This document shows positions 42,941 through 53,612 of a DNA stretch of 64,000 nt, one piece after another. Each line of letters begins with the position of its first letter. Position 1 is the stretch's first letter. The stretch lies in the NCBI GenBank assembly GCA_030068145.1, contig JAPJBO010000662.1, positions 62,001 through 126,000 on the forward strand. Direction: 5' to 3'. The position numbers and the translations under genes are program-made. This DNA is from Diplonema papillatum (taxonomy: Eukaryota > Euglenozoa > Diplonemea > Diplonemida > Diplonemidae). The notes under the pieces are model-generated. The model was not told where the DNA came from, did not search any database, and worked only from the letters and a program-made list of their open reading frames with translations.

Positions 42941-44408
42941 ATGGAGGAGATCGAACAATACCTCCAGAAGGCACAGCGACTCGCTGAGGAGGCGGAAGAC
43001 GAAGCGCAGATCAGCGCGGTGTTCGGGATCATCAAGGTCCTGCTCATCTTGACCGAGAAGGCCGGGCAGAAGCGAGCCCGAGAACGAGGGATGGCGACGC
43101 CCCAGACGAAATCGAAGCCGAAGACAACGACGAACCCGAAGGCCGGGCAGAAGCAGCCCGAGAAGGCCGGGCAGAAGCATCCCGAGAAGGCCGAGCAGGA
43201 GCAGCCCGCGAAGCAGACGACGGCGGCGCCCATGAAACATACGACGGCGGCGCCCGCGGAACAACCGAAGCAAGGTCGTCGCCCACGCGAAGGAGCTGAC
43301 CGACCTGGAAGCAGACGGCGTCGCCCTCGTGGTCATCACCCCGAAGCCGGCAGACGAGGAGCGCTCGACGTACGAGATCGTTTTCTCGACGGACGGGACG
43401 CCGTCCTACAGATACGCCACCCTGTGTGGAGACGCGCGGGCCGCCCAGGGGAGGATCGGGCTCAAGAAGACGGCCAACGAGACGCAGGTGCTGGTGTTCA
43501 CTGCCCTGCACCGGGAGCTACCGAAGGAAACCGTGACGCTGCTCACCGACAAGAAGAAGGGGGCCGGTGTGATCGACCGCATGTGTGCAACGGCGGCAAG
43601 GGACAACGGCGCCGAGATCGAGAAGCGCCACCGATGGCGACACGCGGACCTGCCGGAGAGGAGCACCTGCATGGTGCGAGTGACGCTGGCGCAGGCCAAC
43701 AAGCTCCTCGCCTGCAGCGGGAACGGAGGCCACTTCTGGTCAGCCCCCAGCTTCGCACGGGGTGGAGAAACGGACAGCGTCCTTTGGCTCGACAAGGCCG
43801 CCACCCTCGACGACGCACTCGCCCTGGCGGCCCTGCCTGGCACCAACGGGCTGGCTGCGGCGGTGACACGCCTGGGGGTCCGCTACACCGGCGACGAAGC
43901 ACTGGAGGAGCTGCAGGAGGCGGCCGGCGACCTCGTCGCCCCGCCACGATACGGCGGAGGGCTGGCGTACTTCGTCACCGGCGGGCGGAACGAGCACGCC
44001 GCGGACATCACAGCGGCGCTCAGAGATGTCGGCTGGAACGGGGCGCAGAGGAAATCCTTCACGAAGGAAGGGAGGACGAGGCTGATCGTTGTGTCGCAGC
44101 AGCCGCCGCCAGCCACAGTAGTGTCGAGGATGGGCCGCGACCCTATCTTCGTACGCCCGATCGCAAGGGGGGACGAACCGCGCGGCGGGGCGAAGGCGAA
44201 CGTGTGGGAGGGGCGAATCCCCAGGGCCTCGCTGCCTAAGCAGGCACACGTGTGGCAGGAGCCGGAGCGGAACAAGGGCACGCAGGAATGCGAAGAGTGC
44301 GAAGCACCCCGGCAGAACGGGACGATGATGCGCACATGCTTCTGCGCTGCCCGCATCTGTGGTACGTGCTACACGGCCGCAAGCAAGAAAGTGCAGGAAG
44401 TCTGGTGA
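42941..44408 (+). CDS. LINE ORF1 protein (coiled coil, RING-like end), one frameshift
   Basis: The ATG at 42941 gives MEEIEQYLQKAQRLAEEAED, an acidic coiled coil. Four KAGQKQPEK-type repeats follow, then a +1 frame change near 43275 (EQPKQ to KVVAHAKELTDLEADG). The C-terminal two thirds are globular with no named domain. It ends in a Cys-rich motif CEEC...CFCAARICGTCY (about 44290-44370), RING- or zinc-knuckle-like. In other LINEs ORF1 binds RNA and packages the element. The stop is TGA followed by CTC. Confidence 0.65.
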
Positions 44409-44840
44409 CTCGTGAACTCGACGCTGGTGTCACATGGGGCTGGTGAAGACCAGCTCCATGTTGACTTCGAGGCGGTCTGCTGGACCAGCCACGACCTCTC
44501 CGGTGCCCCTGCAACCGCGCCACCTGACGCGTCACTTAACCACCACGACCCGAAGACCTCGGAACCAGCCGTCGCCTGCCTGGCGCCACTGCGATCCGAA
44601 CGCGACCCCGCGACGCGCCTCACACGGCGACGACTGTCGGCGCGGCGCTGTTGCAGACCACGAACACCTGCACGCACCTGGATACACCTTTCCCGCCGTT
44701 GCCCCCGGATGCATCTACCGCCCCTGTCGCCAACACGTACGACGTCCCAGTGCAAACGACACAGAAGACGACGCCGCCACCGATGCGCACCGCCCGAAAC
44801 CGCCCGCCCCGTAGGGAGGGGACGGCGATCGCTCGCGGAG

Positions 44841-44894
44841 ATGGCGAAAAAGCTTCTTCTGCTGGGGGGTGACGTAGAGACGAACCCCGGACCG
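44841..44894 (+). other. 2A-like ribosome-skipping peptide
   Basis: Encodes MAKKLLLLGGDVETNPGP, containing the invariant D-V-E-x-N-P-G-P. Ribosomes skip the Gly-Pro bond at such sites, releasing the N-terminal peptide. Here the 2A begins at the first ATG of ORF2, as in some trypanosome and sea-urchin non-LTR elements. Confidence 0.85.
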
Positions 44895-47800
44895 CGAAGT
44901 TTGACGATCGCGACGTTGAACCCTACCTCGTTGCTGGGGTACCTGCCTGCGGTAGCATCCATCCCTGCTGATGTTGTATGTTGTCAGGAGGTGTCGCTTC
45001 TCGAGGCGAAGAGACCCGAAGCCGAGCTGCATCTCGAAGCGTGGAAGTGCCATTGGGGGGCGGAACCGCTCGGACGCAAATGCAGATCGTCCGGCATCAG
45101 GTCGGAGACGAGCGCGACAAACGGAGGTGTCTGCACACTGGTCCGGAAGCCTGTCCCTGCGTACTCGCCCGCCACGCTGCATGGTATGACAGGAGCCGCC
45201 TTCGCCGACGCGCGCCTTCTGCACACGGCGGTAGCGACGGGAAAGGGAAGCACATTCGTCCACGTGCTCAACGTGTACTGCCCGTCGGGAAACGGCAGGG
45301 CAGAGTGCGATCGGAGGGAAGCGCTGCTCGAGAGCGTCCTCTTTGCCGCGGCGGACAGCCTAGGCGACGTGCCGATTGTCGTGATTGGTGACCTCAACAC
45401 CGATGAAGAACGATCCCCGGTACTTCGGAAAGCACTGCGCAACGGATGGACGGATTCCGCGCAACTCCACGAGGCAAACACAGGCACACCGCCGGACCCT
45501 ACATTCACGACGACCGGAACCATGGGAACGCGGATCGACCGGATTCTGCTGAACAGGGTATCAGCACTGGCGTTCGCAAGCTGTAAGACGACGGTCGTGA
45601 ACGTTCCTGGGCATAGGTTAGTATCGGTGACCCTGGACTTGGAAGCGTTTGACCAGCGAGTCTTACGCTACCGACTACCGAGACCTATTCCGGTAGGACC
45701 GCAACAGCAGCGAGACGCGTCGCAGGAAGGCCTGGCCGCGGCACGCCGGCTGCTCGACGAATCTCGGCTCGCACAGGACATCGCGGACGGGGACGTTGAC
45801 GCAGCATGGCGAGAATGGGCGGGTGCAGCGGAGGCGTTTCTACTGGACTCATGCAATGTGCAAGCATCGGAGCGCCTGCGGTTCACAGGGCGGGGCCAAC
45901 CGAGGGATCCAATACGGGCAAGGGCAACGGCAAGAAGTGCGGCCGACGGGACCGGGGCCGCTTCTGGGCTGCAGCTCCGACTGCGAAATGCAATCCACAG
46001 ACTGGAGCAGATCCAGAGATACCTGGCACGACCGGCAGGACCGGGCGCCTGCACAGTCCACATCCGAAACTGTTGGCAGAACTGCAGGAGGTTGGCCCGG
46101 GAGTGTGCGGCGCTACAAGACATCCCGGTAGCGGCATATGCGAACCTCCCGACCGCTCAGGAATGTGGAACCTTGCTGCGGGCAGTCCGGGACCGCAACA
46201 ACCGGCTCGGACGAGAAGGCATGGCAGCCCGCCACGGCAAGTACGTCAGGGAGGCGGTGAACCGCGCCGACACGGACCGGCGAGGGCTTGCCGCCTGGTG
46301 CCGGCGGCAGCCGCGACGAGAAGCAACGACGCTGAGAACGGACCGGGTCACGGCGAACGTCGATGAGATGGATGCCGTCCTGCAGAGCGCGTGGGATCCG
46401 ATATTCCGATCCTACAAGGAGCAGCCGGAGCCGCTTTACAACCTCTTTGCCGACCGCTTCAAGAGCTACATCCACCGGCAGCCGATGGAGGTGGAGGAGA
46501 TAACGGGCGCAGACCTGCGTGCCCTGTTGATGAAAAAGAGTGCCAAAGGGGCGTGTGGAGTAGACGGGTGGAGAATGGCAGAGCTGAAGGCGTTGCCTGA
46601 CCCGATGCTGGACGCCCTCGCGGAGCTGTTGAATCTGGTTGAGAGGACCGGCGAATGGCCACGGGCACTGCAAACAGCCCTGGTCACCATGACGCCGAAA
46701 GGTGACGACAACGACCCGGTGAAGATGAGACCGATCACGGTGACCTCCTGTGTTTACCGTCTCTGGGCCTGTCGACGGCTCAAAGACATAGTGACCTGGC
46801 AGGAAGGCTGGATCGAGGACGGCCAACACGGATTCCGCCCTGGCCACCGCGGAGAAGACCCTCTGATGACGATGGCGATGGAGATCGAGTATGCCCTGTT
46901 AAGCGGAGACCCGCTCTACGGGCTCTCCCTTGACTTCTCGAAGTGCTTCGACCGCGTGCCGCACGAGCTGACGATGCGCCTGATGCAGGAACTCGGGCTG
47001 CATGAACGAATTATGACGCCACTGCGGGGAATATACGGGGTGCTCGTAAGGCGTTTCAAACTGCCGCTGGGAGTCGGGGACGAGTTCGAGGTGACGAACG
47101 GGATCCTCCAGGGCTGCCCGATCTCAGTCATCCTCATCAACGCGTTGCTCTCCATCCCAATGAAGGCGGTGAAGGCAGAAGCACCCGGATTGCTCACTGA
47201 ATCGTACGCGGATGATGCGAATCTGATGACGAGGATCTCGGAAGCAGCCCTCCAGAAGGGAGTCGACGTAGTAGACGAGTTCTGCCGGCTCACCGGCATG
47301 GCGTTGAACATGGACAAGACGTTTGTGTTCACGACCGTCCGTGATTACGTGTCGCGACTTCAGCTCCGGAGCACGGGGAGGAAGTTTCCCCAGGCGACAG
47401 CGCTAAAATGCCTTGGGGCCAAACTGAGCACCTCACGGAAGGGGCGCGACCACAACGACACGGCCAGGCTCGAGACCGCCACCAGCACCGCCCACAACCT
47501 ACGTCACGTCCCGATTCCGCAACCGAGCAGAGTGCTCTTAGTACAATCCGCGATCCTCCCAGCCGCGCTGGCGAGAGTACCCTTCGCCCCAACGACCAAG
47601 GAATCCGTTGAGAAGCTGACGACCGGAGTCATGTCGGCGGTATGGGGGACGAAGAACCCGAAGCGAGCACCCGAGGCAGTTCTGGGAATCCTCGAGAAGG
47701 CGCATCTGACGGATCCGGCGACCCGGATGGCCTACAGCATAACGGGGCAATTCTACACCGCATGCCAGAGACTCCCGCACCTCGTACCACAAGCAGCAAA

Positions 47801-48131
47801 GATACGGGAGATGTACGGGCCCCGCGTGACGGCGGCGCTGGGACCCGTAGGAATCGCTGTGAAGTACGGACTGGAGCCGTGCGGTCACGACTGGGCAGGC
47901 GGCCCCCTCGACGATGTAAAACGAAACGGTGAACCGTACTTGCCATTGGGCAAGTCCCCAGCAGAGCGGAACCACGATATCCGCTCCGACCTGAAGACGC
48001 GGCTGCGGGCGAGACTCGTCGCGAGGCGCGGCAGTTACGCCGACGTCGACCTTGACGCCACCAACGCGTTGTGGAAATCGCGGGCCTGCCCACCCCAGAC
48101 CGCGCGGCTCATCAGAGTGGCGATCGCCTGA
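44841..48131 (+). CDS. LINE ORF2: 2A peptide, AP-type endonuclease, reverse transcriptase
   Basis: After the 2A, the endonuclease/exonuclease/phosphatase domain (about 44900-45650) shows TIATLNPTS, VVCCQEVS, VLNVYCPSG, VVIGDLNTD, GTRIDRILLN and GHRLVSVTL, all catalytic positions present. The RT (about 46500-47350) shows GVDGWRMAELK, MRPITVTSCVYRLW, HGFRPG, LSLDFSKCFD, NGILQGCPIS, YADD (47205-47216) and GMALNMDKT. The ATG at 44841 is preferred; the same frame is open upstream for 143 codons to the ORF1 stop (TGA, 44406-44408). The C-terminal knuckle and Cys/His tail seen in LINE-A are lost after 48131. The best-preserved RT in the window. Confidence 0.9.
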   Translation: MAKKLLLLGGDVETNPGPRSLTIATLNPTSLLGYLPAVASIPADVVCCQEVSLLEAKRPEAELHLEAWKCHWGAEPLGRKCRSSGIRSETSATNGGVCTLVRKPVPAYSPATLHGMTGAAFADARLLHTAVATGKGSTFVHVLNVYCPSGNGRAECDRREALLESVLFAAADSLGDVPIVVIGDLNTDEERSPVLRKALRNGWTDSAQLHEANTGTPPDPTFTTTGTMGTRIDRILLNRVSALAFASCKTTVVNVPGHRLVSVTLDLEAFDQRVLRYRLPRPIPVGPQQQRDASQEGLAAARRLLDESRLAQDIADGDVDAAWREWAGAAEAFLLDSCNVQASERLRFTGRGQPRDPIRARATARSAADGTGAASGLQLRLRNAIHRLEQIQRYLARPAGPGACTVHIRNCWQNCRRLARECAALQDIPVAAYANLPTAQECGTLLRAVRDRNNRLGREGMAARHGKYVREAVNRADTDRRGLAAWCRRQPRREATTLRTDRVTANVDEMDAVLQSAWDPIFRSYKEQPEPLYNLFADRFKSYIHRQPMEVEEITGADLRALLMKKSAKGACGVDGWRMAELKALPDPMLDALAELLNLVERTGEWPRALQTALVTMTPKGDDNDPVKMRPITVTSCVYRLWACRRLKDIVTWQEGWIEDGQHGFRPGHRGEDPLMTMAMEIEYALLSGDPLYGLSLDFSKCFDRVPHELTMRLMQELGLHERIMTPLRGIYGVLVRRFKLPLGVGDEFEVTNGILQGCPISVILINALLSIPMKAVKAEAPGLLTESYADDANLMTRISEAALQKGVDVVDEFCRLTGMALNMDKTFVFTTVRDYVSRLQLRSTGRKFPQATALKCLGAKLSTSRKGRDHNDTARLETATSTAHNLRHVPIPQPSRVLLVQSAILPAALARVPFAPTTKESVEKLTTGVMSAVWGTKNPKRAPEAVLGILEKAHLTDPATRMAYSITGQFYTACQRLPHLVPQAAKIREMYGPRVTAALGPVGIAVKYGLEPCGHDWAGGPLDDVKRNGEPYLPLGKSPAERNHDIRSDLKTRLRARLVARRGSYADVDLDATNALWKSRACPPQTARLIRVAIA

Positions 48132-48298
48132 GATCGCTTTCCTCGCGAACGTGAACTCGGTGTCGGTCACAAGAACCATGGATTTGGCAAAGCACATAGG
48201 AAAAAAGAGCGCGCGCTAAAGTAAGTCGAATAGTCGGCAATAGGAAGCAAAGATATACACACAAACATACAATACCTTAAAGGAACCGTTATGACTAC

Positions 48299-48352
48299 GG
48301 TCACCCGGAGACTATAAAACCCCGGATCCCTAAGCGAACTTGCACTCTAAAG
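48299..48352 (+). promoter_or_regulatory. second copy of the repeated leader, with TATAAAA
   Basis: GGTCACCCGGAGACTATAAA, then ACCCCGGATC and on to CTCTAAAG before an ATG at 48353. It matches 39524-39576. The ORF that follows is only a few codons long, so the downstream element is decayed. Confidence 0.6.
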
Positions 48353-49178
48353 ATGATGGTAGTGAAAAGGCTGGAATCATAAGAAACCCGTATTTTTTGC
48401 TTTCCCCCCCGTTTTTCAGCATAAGGCAGGGGTCTTTAAAAGTTTGGGTGTTGGAGCGGAAACCCCGGTGTCAGCCAAAACCCCGGTGTGCGGTCACCTT
48501 TTTTTTTTCCAACACTTGGACATTTGCGTGTCGTGCCCACTAGAGCACCGCCGAACGGCACCCCTCGCGGCCCCGTACTTCGGATGCAAATATGCATCGC
48601 AAATGCTGAGGCGTCATGCTATTGCTACGACAGAATAGTTCAAGGGGACTCCGAAAAAGCAATAAACTCCGAGGAAGAAACCACCGAAGACGCCGAAGAC
48701 CCCAAGGTCGACGCCGAACGAACGGAAGAGGGCTGCAAGCGACAGTTCAGAAGATGATTCCCAGGTCTGCGCTCTGGCAGACTTCGTTGAAAGCTTCGTC
48801 GTGAAAAAGCCGGGGGGCGTTTCTTCATCATCAGCTTGTTTCTGCTCTTTCCCTTCTTAAGTGCCATTCTCAGGTGACAATCGGGTATTGGGGGGGCACA
48901 AGGGGTAATGGGAAAGTCGTCGAAGCATGTTGCGGAGGTGGGAAAGACGCTGGTGGCCTCGCGGATAAACAGCGGCCTCAGCAACAACAAGTGCGGGCAA
49001 TTCAATGCCACGCACAAGCGACGTACAGGCATGTCCATGCGCAGTTCAAAGGGGCATGTGACGAAGATGGAGATGCCTCAGAAGAAGGCCGCGGGAAGAG
49101 GCTGTCTCGCGGGCTTCTGGGAGCATTCCTGTTTCTTGAGCAAAAGGGTTGAGGTGGTGAGACACTGAGCTGCCGCTC
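48353..49178 (+). other. degraded coding remnants
   Basis: Short plus frames (DSEKAINSEEETTEDAEDPK about 48650; GKSSKHVAEVGKTLVASRIN about 48910) look like pieces of one protein broken by frame changes. No domain recognised. Confidence 0.3.
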
Positions 49179-50063
49179 ATGGGCGTTCTGTATTCGGACG
49201 GCTACGCCTACAACGGACTGCGGTCAAGAAACGCCCGTGTGCGCCTGTCATTCGGTCTCAGCAACGCCACCGCTGGGAAGTATCTCCCAGCCATTACCGT
49301 GGTCGATCGGAAGAAGGCGGCGTACAGGCTGTACGAGAGCTTCCTGCTCATCGATTCTGCCGACGGACTGCACAACACGAGGGTTGTGACATGCGGATAC
49401 GAGGTGCGGGTGTACGTCACCACCCTGACAGGAGATCACCTGGAGAGGTGGTGCACGATGGAAAGGTGTGGCGGAAATGGGCACCGGTGTTGTGTTTGCA
49501 ACATTCCGACTTCAGAATGGTTGTTGAACACCCACCGCTTCCCGCATCTGAGCCTGGGGGAAATGCAGGCCGCATCTGAGCCTGGGGGAAATGCAGGCGG
49601 CCGGTTTTGGATCGATTTCGGGGGTGTTGCTGGAGCCTGGTGGGTCAGCCCTGCCCTCCACGATTGTAAGGGAATGGCTATGAAACGAATTAGTGTGCTG
49701 GACTCCGAAGCTAACAGGGTACTGCAGGCAGTATGCAAACGACTCTGCTTTGACATCTCGCAAAACGCCAAAGGAAGTCATGTACGAGACGTTGTAAGAA
49801 TCATGTCATCGGAGAAAGGGTATGCAACGGTATCCAGGTGGCTTTTTATCTGCCTTGCTGAGCTGATCGACTTTCGGTACTCGGACATCCCCTGGGGTTT
49901 CTGGGGCAAAAGAGAAGCATCCTACCGCATCCCCTTCCTCCGAGCCAGAGTCGCAGGTCTTTCTGATGTTAATTTTTATTTCCCTTCTCTTGGAGAACCA
50001 GCCGCCAAGCCTCGCTTCCATGAACGTAAGAAAGAGGGAGAGAGACACAGAGAAAGACAGTGA
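49179..50063 (+). pseudogene. unknown transposon-like protein, possible Tnp2-type remnant
   Basis: 294 open codons. Visible features are YVTTLTGDHLERWCTM, a Cys/His cluster CGGNGHRCCVCNIP, and later ALHDCKGMAMKRI. The order TGD, C-x2-C-N-P, then H-D-x-x-K-G is reminiscent of CACTA-type transposases, but I cannot confirm this. A perfect 28-bp tandem duplication at about 49544-49599 changes the frame within the ORF. The last 30 residues (KEGERHRERQ) look non-genuine. The family is uncertain. Confidence 0.35.
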
Positions 50064-50800
50064 GGGTTTGGAGGAGGACGCTGGCGTGCGTCGGGGCCGG
50101 TGAGAAGCACCGGCCACCTTGCTAGATAAATCCTGCCGCGGAAGAGGCAACCTTTTACTCGCTGGGGTCGGCACCCTTGCGGAGACGTGCCTCCACGCGG
50201 AAGGAAACAGTACCTTTTTAACCCGGCGGAGGTCAACTGACCGGAGCGACCGGAGAGAGTGTGCTTGCGTTATGTGTGCGCGCCGACGTTCGTGCGGTAA
50301 GTTGATGAGGTTATGTATCGATTGTCAGATGAGCTTGAGGCCCGCATGGGCGCTTGGTTCCGTGTGCGCGCCGCCCGATGCACACGGGGATTCGTTTGCG
50401 ACAATAAACCCTGAGGGAAAAAGACTGCGTGTTTATCTCACTTAAGGACAAAAGCCTGGGTCGACTCGCATTGCATACTGCCGCAGTCTGGAGCATTGGT
50501 GGGACCCACTGGATGCGCTGCCTTTTGCCAGAAATGGTCCCTCCACCGAGCGTATTTCTGTGGAGTCCCAGAGCGGATTGCGGGAGTACCAGAGCATTTT
50601 GTGTTTGCGACTGCGTGCAGGAAGAAGCTCGCACTACACACTCTCTGCTGCCAGCTTCACATCGTTGCGCGACATGCGTTTGTTTTTCGCGGTTTGGGAT
50701 GTACGATGTTCCGATTCCCGGAGGGAAATGGATCGGTCCGAGTCTGCGCCTGCGGCAAGCAATTCCGCACTCAAGGGCTTGAGCTGTTTGTTGACAGCTT

Positions 50801-51210
50801 TTGGCTGTACGTCTCCTCAGAAATTGGAAAGTGAGGCGCGTGTGGAGTTGGAACAGACGGAGACTGAAGACGACGGTTCTGAAGATGAAGAAGAGGAAGA
50901 GGAGGAGGAAGAAGAAGAGGAAAGAGATGGAAGAGGTTAGCAGTTCTGACGACCAAGAGTGCCCCCTCTGCAAAAAGAAGCTGGGTACAGCGGCCCTTGC
51001 AGCCCACCTCGATGAGCGTCACCGAGTGCTGGTGAAATGCGTCTGCAAGATGAAGTGCCCACAGTGTAGTGCCACCATCAGTGTCAACGGTCTCAGCACA
51101 TGCACCACAAGCATCCCGCCTTTTTCAACGAAACGTTCAGATGCAGGCTGTGCTTCGTACGCGTGCAGAACAAGACACAATGGCATGCACACATTAAACA
51201 GCACAAATGA
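50801..51210 (+). pseudogene. three C2H2 zinc-finger ORF with frameshift
   Basis: A poly-acidic/poly-basic low-complexity stretch is followed by finger 1, ECPLCKKKLGTAALAAHLDE then RH (C at 50960). Finger 2 begins CPQCSATISVNGLS and, one frame over, continues HMHHKH. Finger 3 (new frame) reads CRLCFVRVQNKTQWHAHIKQ then H and a stop. So one frameshift near 51095 breaks an original three-finger protein. Probably part of the element starting near 48300. Confidence 0.55.
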
Positions 51211-51239
51211 TACTGCCAGGATGCGAAGTTAACCCCCTC

Positions 51240-52388
51240 TGAGGATTACGCGCCACTTTCCCTTCTTCTGTGATTGGCGTAGGCGTCGTTGGCGACTTTC
51301 TTTCGGATTCAAACACATCCGCTTCGTTCTTGCTTGTGCTGCCCACCCCAACCTCTAGCTTTTGTGCCCAGGCGCCACCATTCGCGCCCAGGCGCCACGA
51401 TGAATGTGTGGCAAAACCCCCGAAGATCGTTGTAGGCCCGCCTGTAGCAGGCGCAAAACAGCAACAGGGAGCCCTGGCTTAGCAAGACTGTAAGGGAGAC
51501 AACGTAACGGCGCTTTAGGTGGTACTCAACCGCTCTCAAACCGAGAAGTACCCGCTTTTCCGCAAGGACACTCCCGCATTGCAGACGCAAGGACATCGGC
51601 AGCCCCGCTTGAACATCTTTCTTCGACTTTGGCCCAGTTGTCAGAGCAACTCGAGTGCAGGATTTCGGGTGGGCGGTATCTCATTCGCTCGGGGGACAAA
51701 GGTGGCCCCGGTCCCTTCGGACCCTTTTTCGAAGTATCTTGGTGCTCTTCTCCATTGTGGGTGGACCACAACCAGAGTCTTCTCGCTGCGAGCTGCTGGG
51801 TGGAGGTGGGCGCCGAGCAGTCCAGGTAGAGGGAGAGATTAACCACGCAGGATAATCGATCCAAACGCTTCACCACTTGAATAGTTTGGTGGCATGCACA
51901 CTGCAACGCCACGACGAGCCTATTGACTACCACCCCTTCCGTTTCATTGTTCGTATGTGTGCACGAGGGGCTCGTGCATATGGAAGAGATGCGTAGTTTT
52001 GTTAGAAACAAAGATCATCTTTCTGGGCCTCCCACGTCAATGCTATTGTGAGATCAAGTGATCACGCAGACCGTTCAGCAGCGGCTGTCTAATTCATGCC
52101 GTGGCACCGTTCTTTGCGCGTTTACTCGGCGTTGATACAAAGCAATGGAAAGTTGGGAGAGGAGGGCATACGTCGCCACCAAGCCATCGTAGAGTTGGCA
52201 GGTGAGGTTGTTGATGTCCGTTTAATTGGGAGCTGGTGATCAGGCGCTCGGAGATGCGACCAATATCCTGCACGTTGGAGAGTTGTGCGCTGGGCGAAGA
52301 AGTGCGTAGTTTTTTGTTTTCATCCTCTGAGGCAAGTGCGGTCAACGATTCACGCTGTTCTGATGTCTGGTTTGCATACCGTATTTCT
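51240..52388. other. no gene recognised
   Basis: Unique sequence with short frames on both strands and no domains. A small tandem GCGCCCAGGCGCCAC-type repeat lies near 51368-51400. Confidence 0.35.
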
Positions 52389-52469
52389 AAAAATGTTGGC
52401 CGGAAATAAACCTGGCGCCCCCCCAAAACACGGGCAAAACCGCCAGGTTTATTTCCGGCCAACATTTTT
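52389..52469. repeat. perfect 29-bp inverted repeat, 23-nt loop
   Basis: Left arm 52389-52417 (AAAAATGTTGGCCGGAAATA...) and right arm 52441-52469 are exact complements. Could be a tiny MITE, a hairpin RNA gene or a terminator-like structure. Confidence 0.9.
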
Positions 52470-53612
52470 GCAGGTTTTTTGGGTACTTAGCAGATTTCCC
52501 CCCCTCAACCACCCATAATCGTAAGCAGAGCTTGGCCCGCAAGCATCTCTCACTCCCTGACTGACCCTTGTTCGGGTACTTGTCGCCGAATTCGAAACTA
52601 CACGTGGCTGGGACTGCCCCCGCTGGACAGCTTCTAGAAAAGGATCGGTGCCGCCCCGCGTTTTATCGAGTGACGGTGAACGCGCTCATCACACAAGCAC
52701 TCTTCCTTGCCACATCGACATCATCGGTCGTCATCTCCGTCAGCTTCTCAAACGGCGAGCACACTACTGAAACATCGTCGCAGTCTCGGGTGTCTCGTCC
52801 TCTCGCGCCCACTGCAACCGGAGTGGACCGAATGGGGCCCTCTTCGCAGCTTTCGGGGTCCCTTTAGAGCTGCTGGCCCGCAGGTCAACAGAATCCACGT
52901 GACACGGAATGCGTTTCGTCGAAACATCGGCTGAGGCTGACAATAGAGTCAGTTGCGGCCACACCTCGCCCGTTCACAGAAAGTCTTCTGTGTCGCTGAC
53001 GTCGCCGACGATCTGACCCAAAAACGTCCGAATCCATTCTCCACAAAGTCAGAAATAGTGTCTCATTCAAACATTTGTCGACAAATACTGGGTTCGGGTA
53101 TAGTGACACAAATTGTCAACGCTGCGGGATATTGTGATGCTATACCCTCAGAACCCCGTATTCTGAGGCTGAGTGGGGGGCCCTTATCCCTTCTTCTGAG
53201 CATAGAACCCGGTTTCGCTTCAGAGGTCGCACACCCCACATGCACAGCATCGTACTTGCCGGAATATTTCTGCCCAAACCCCTGCCATCGTCTCATATTC
53301 CTCTCTTTTGGTATAATCGGGGGTCCTGAAATCCCACCTTTTTGCCTTGGGCCCGGGGAGAGGAGCAAATACTGCGCAGGATACAAGCCACCCTGCATGC
53401 CATGGGATGCTCCTCAAAACCCGGAGTAATTCTGAGAGTTCCTGCAGGAAAGGTAAAAATAAAAATGGACCCCACCCTGAGTTCTGCCGGGTTTCTGCCG
53501 GGTTCTTAGCGACTTCTTTCCGACTTTCTACCGGGGTCTGGATCACACCATTTGTGACGCTTTTTTGCCTTATAAATTGACTCCCCCTACCCCCTCCCCC
53601 CCCCCCCCCCCC
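52470..53612. other. no gene recognised; poly-C tract at the end
   Basis: Short frames only. Small palindromes such as CATTTGTCGACAAAT near 53070. A C-tract (about 53594-53612) marks the start of the tandem elements. Confidence 0.35.

Larger units (their letters stand above)
42770..48215 (+). mobile_element. LINE-2: near-complete non-LTR retrotransposon
   Basis: It starts directly after the 3' end of LINE-B. A TATAAAAC box near 42826 and a 5' leader precede ORF1 (42941-44408, one frameshift) and ORF2 (to 48131). ORF2 has a 2A-like peptide, AP-type endonuclease and RT. After RLIRVAIA a TGA ends the frame; the next bases still resemble the LINE (ANVNSVSVTRTM, one frame over) but the knuckle and Cys/His tail are missing, so the 3' end is lost near 48215. 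Confidence 0.85.

Noticed and set aside
49179-50063. Confident CACTA transposase call
   Set aside because: Only motif-order resemblance; no catalytic residues could be placed.
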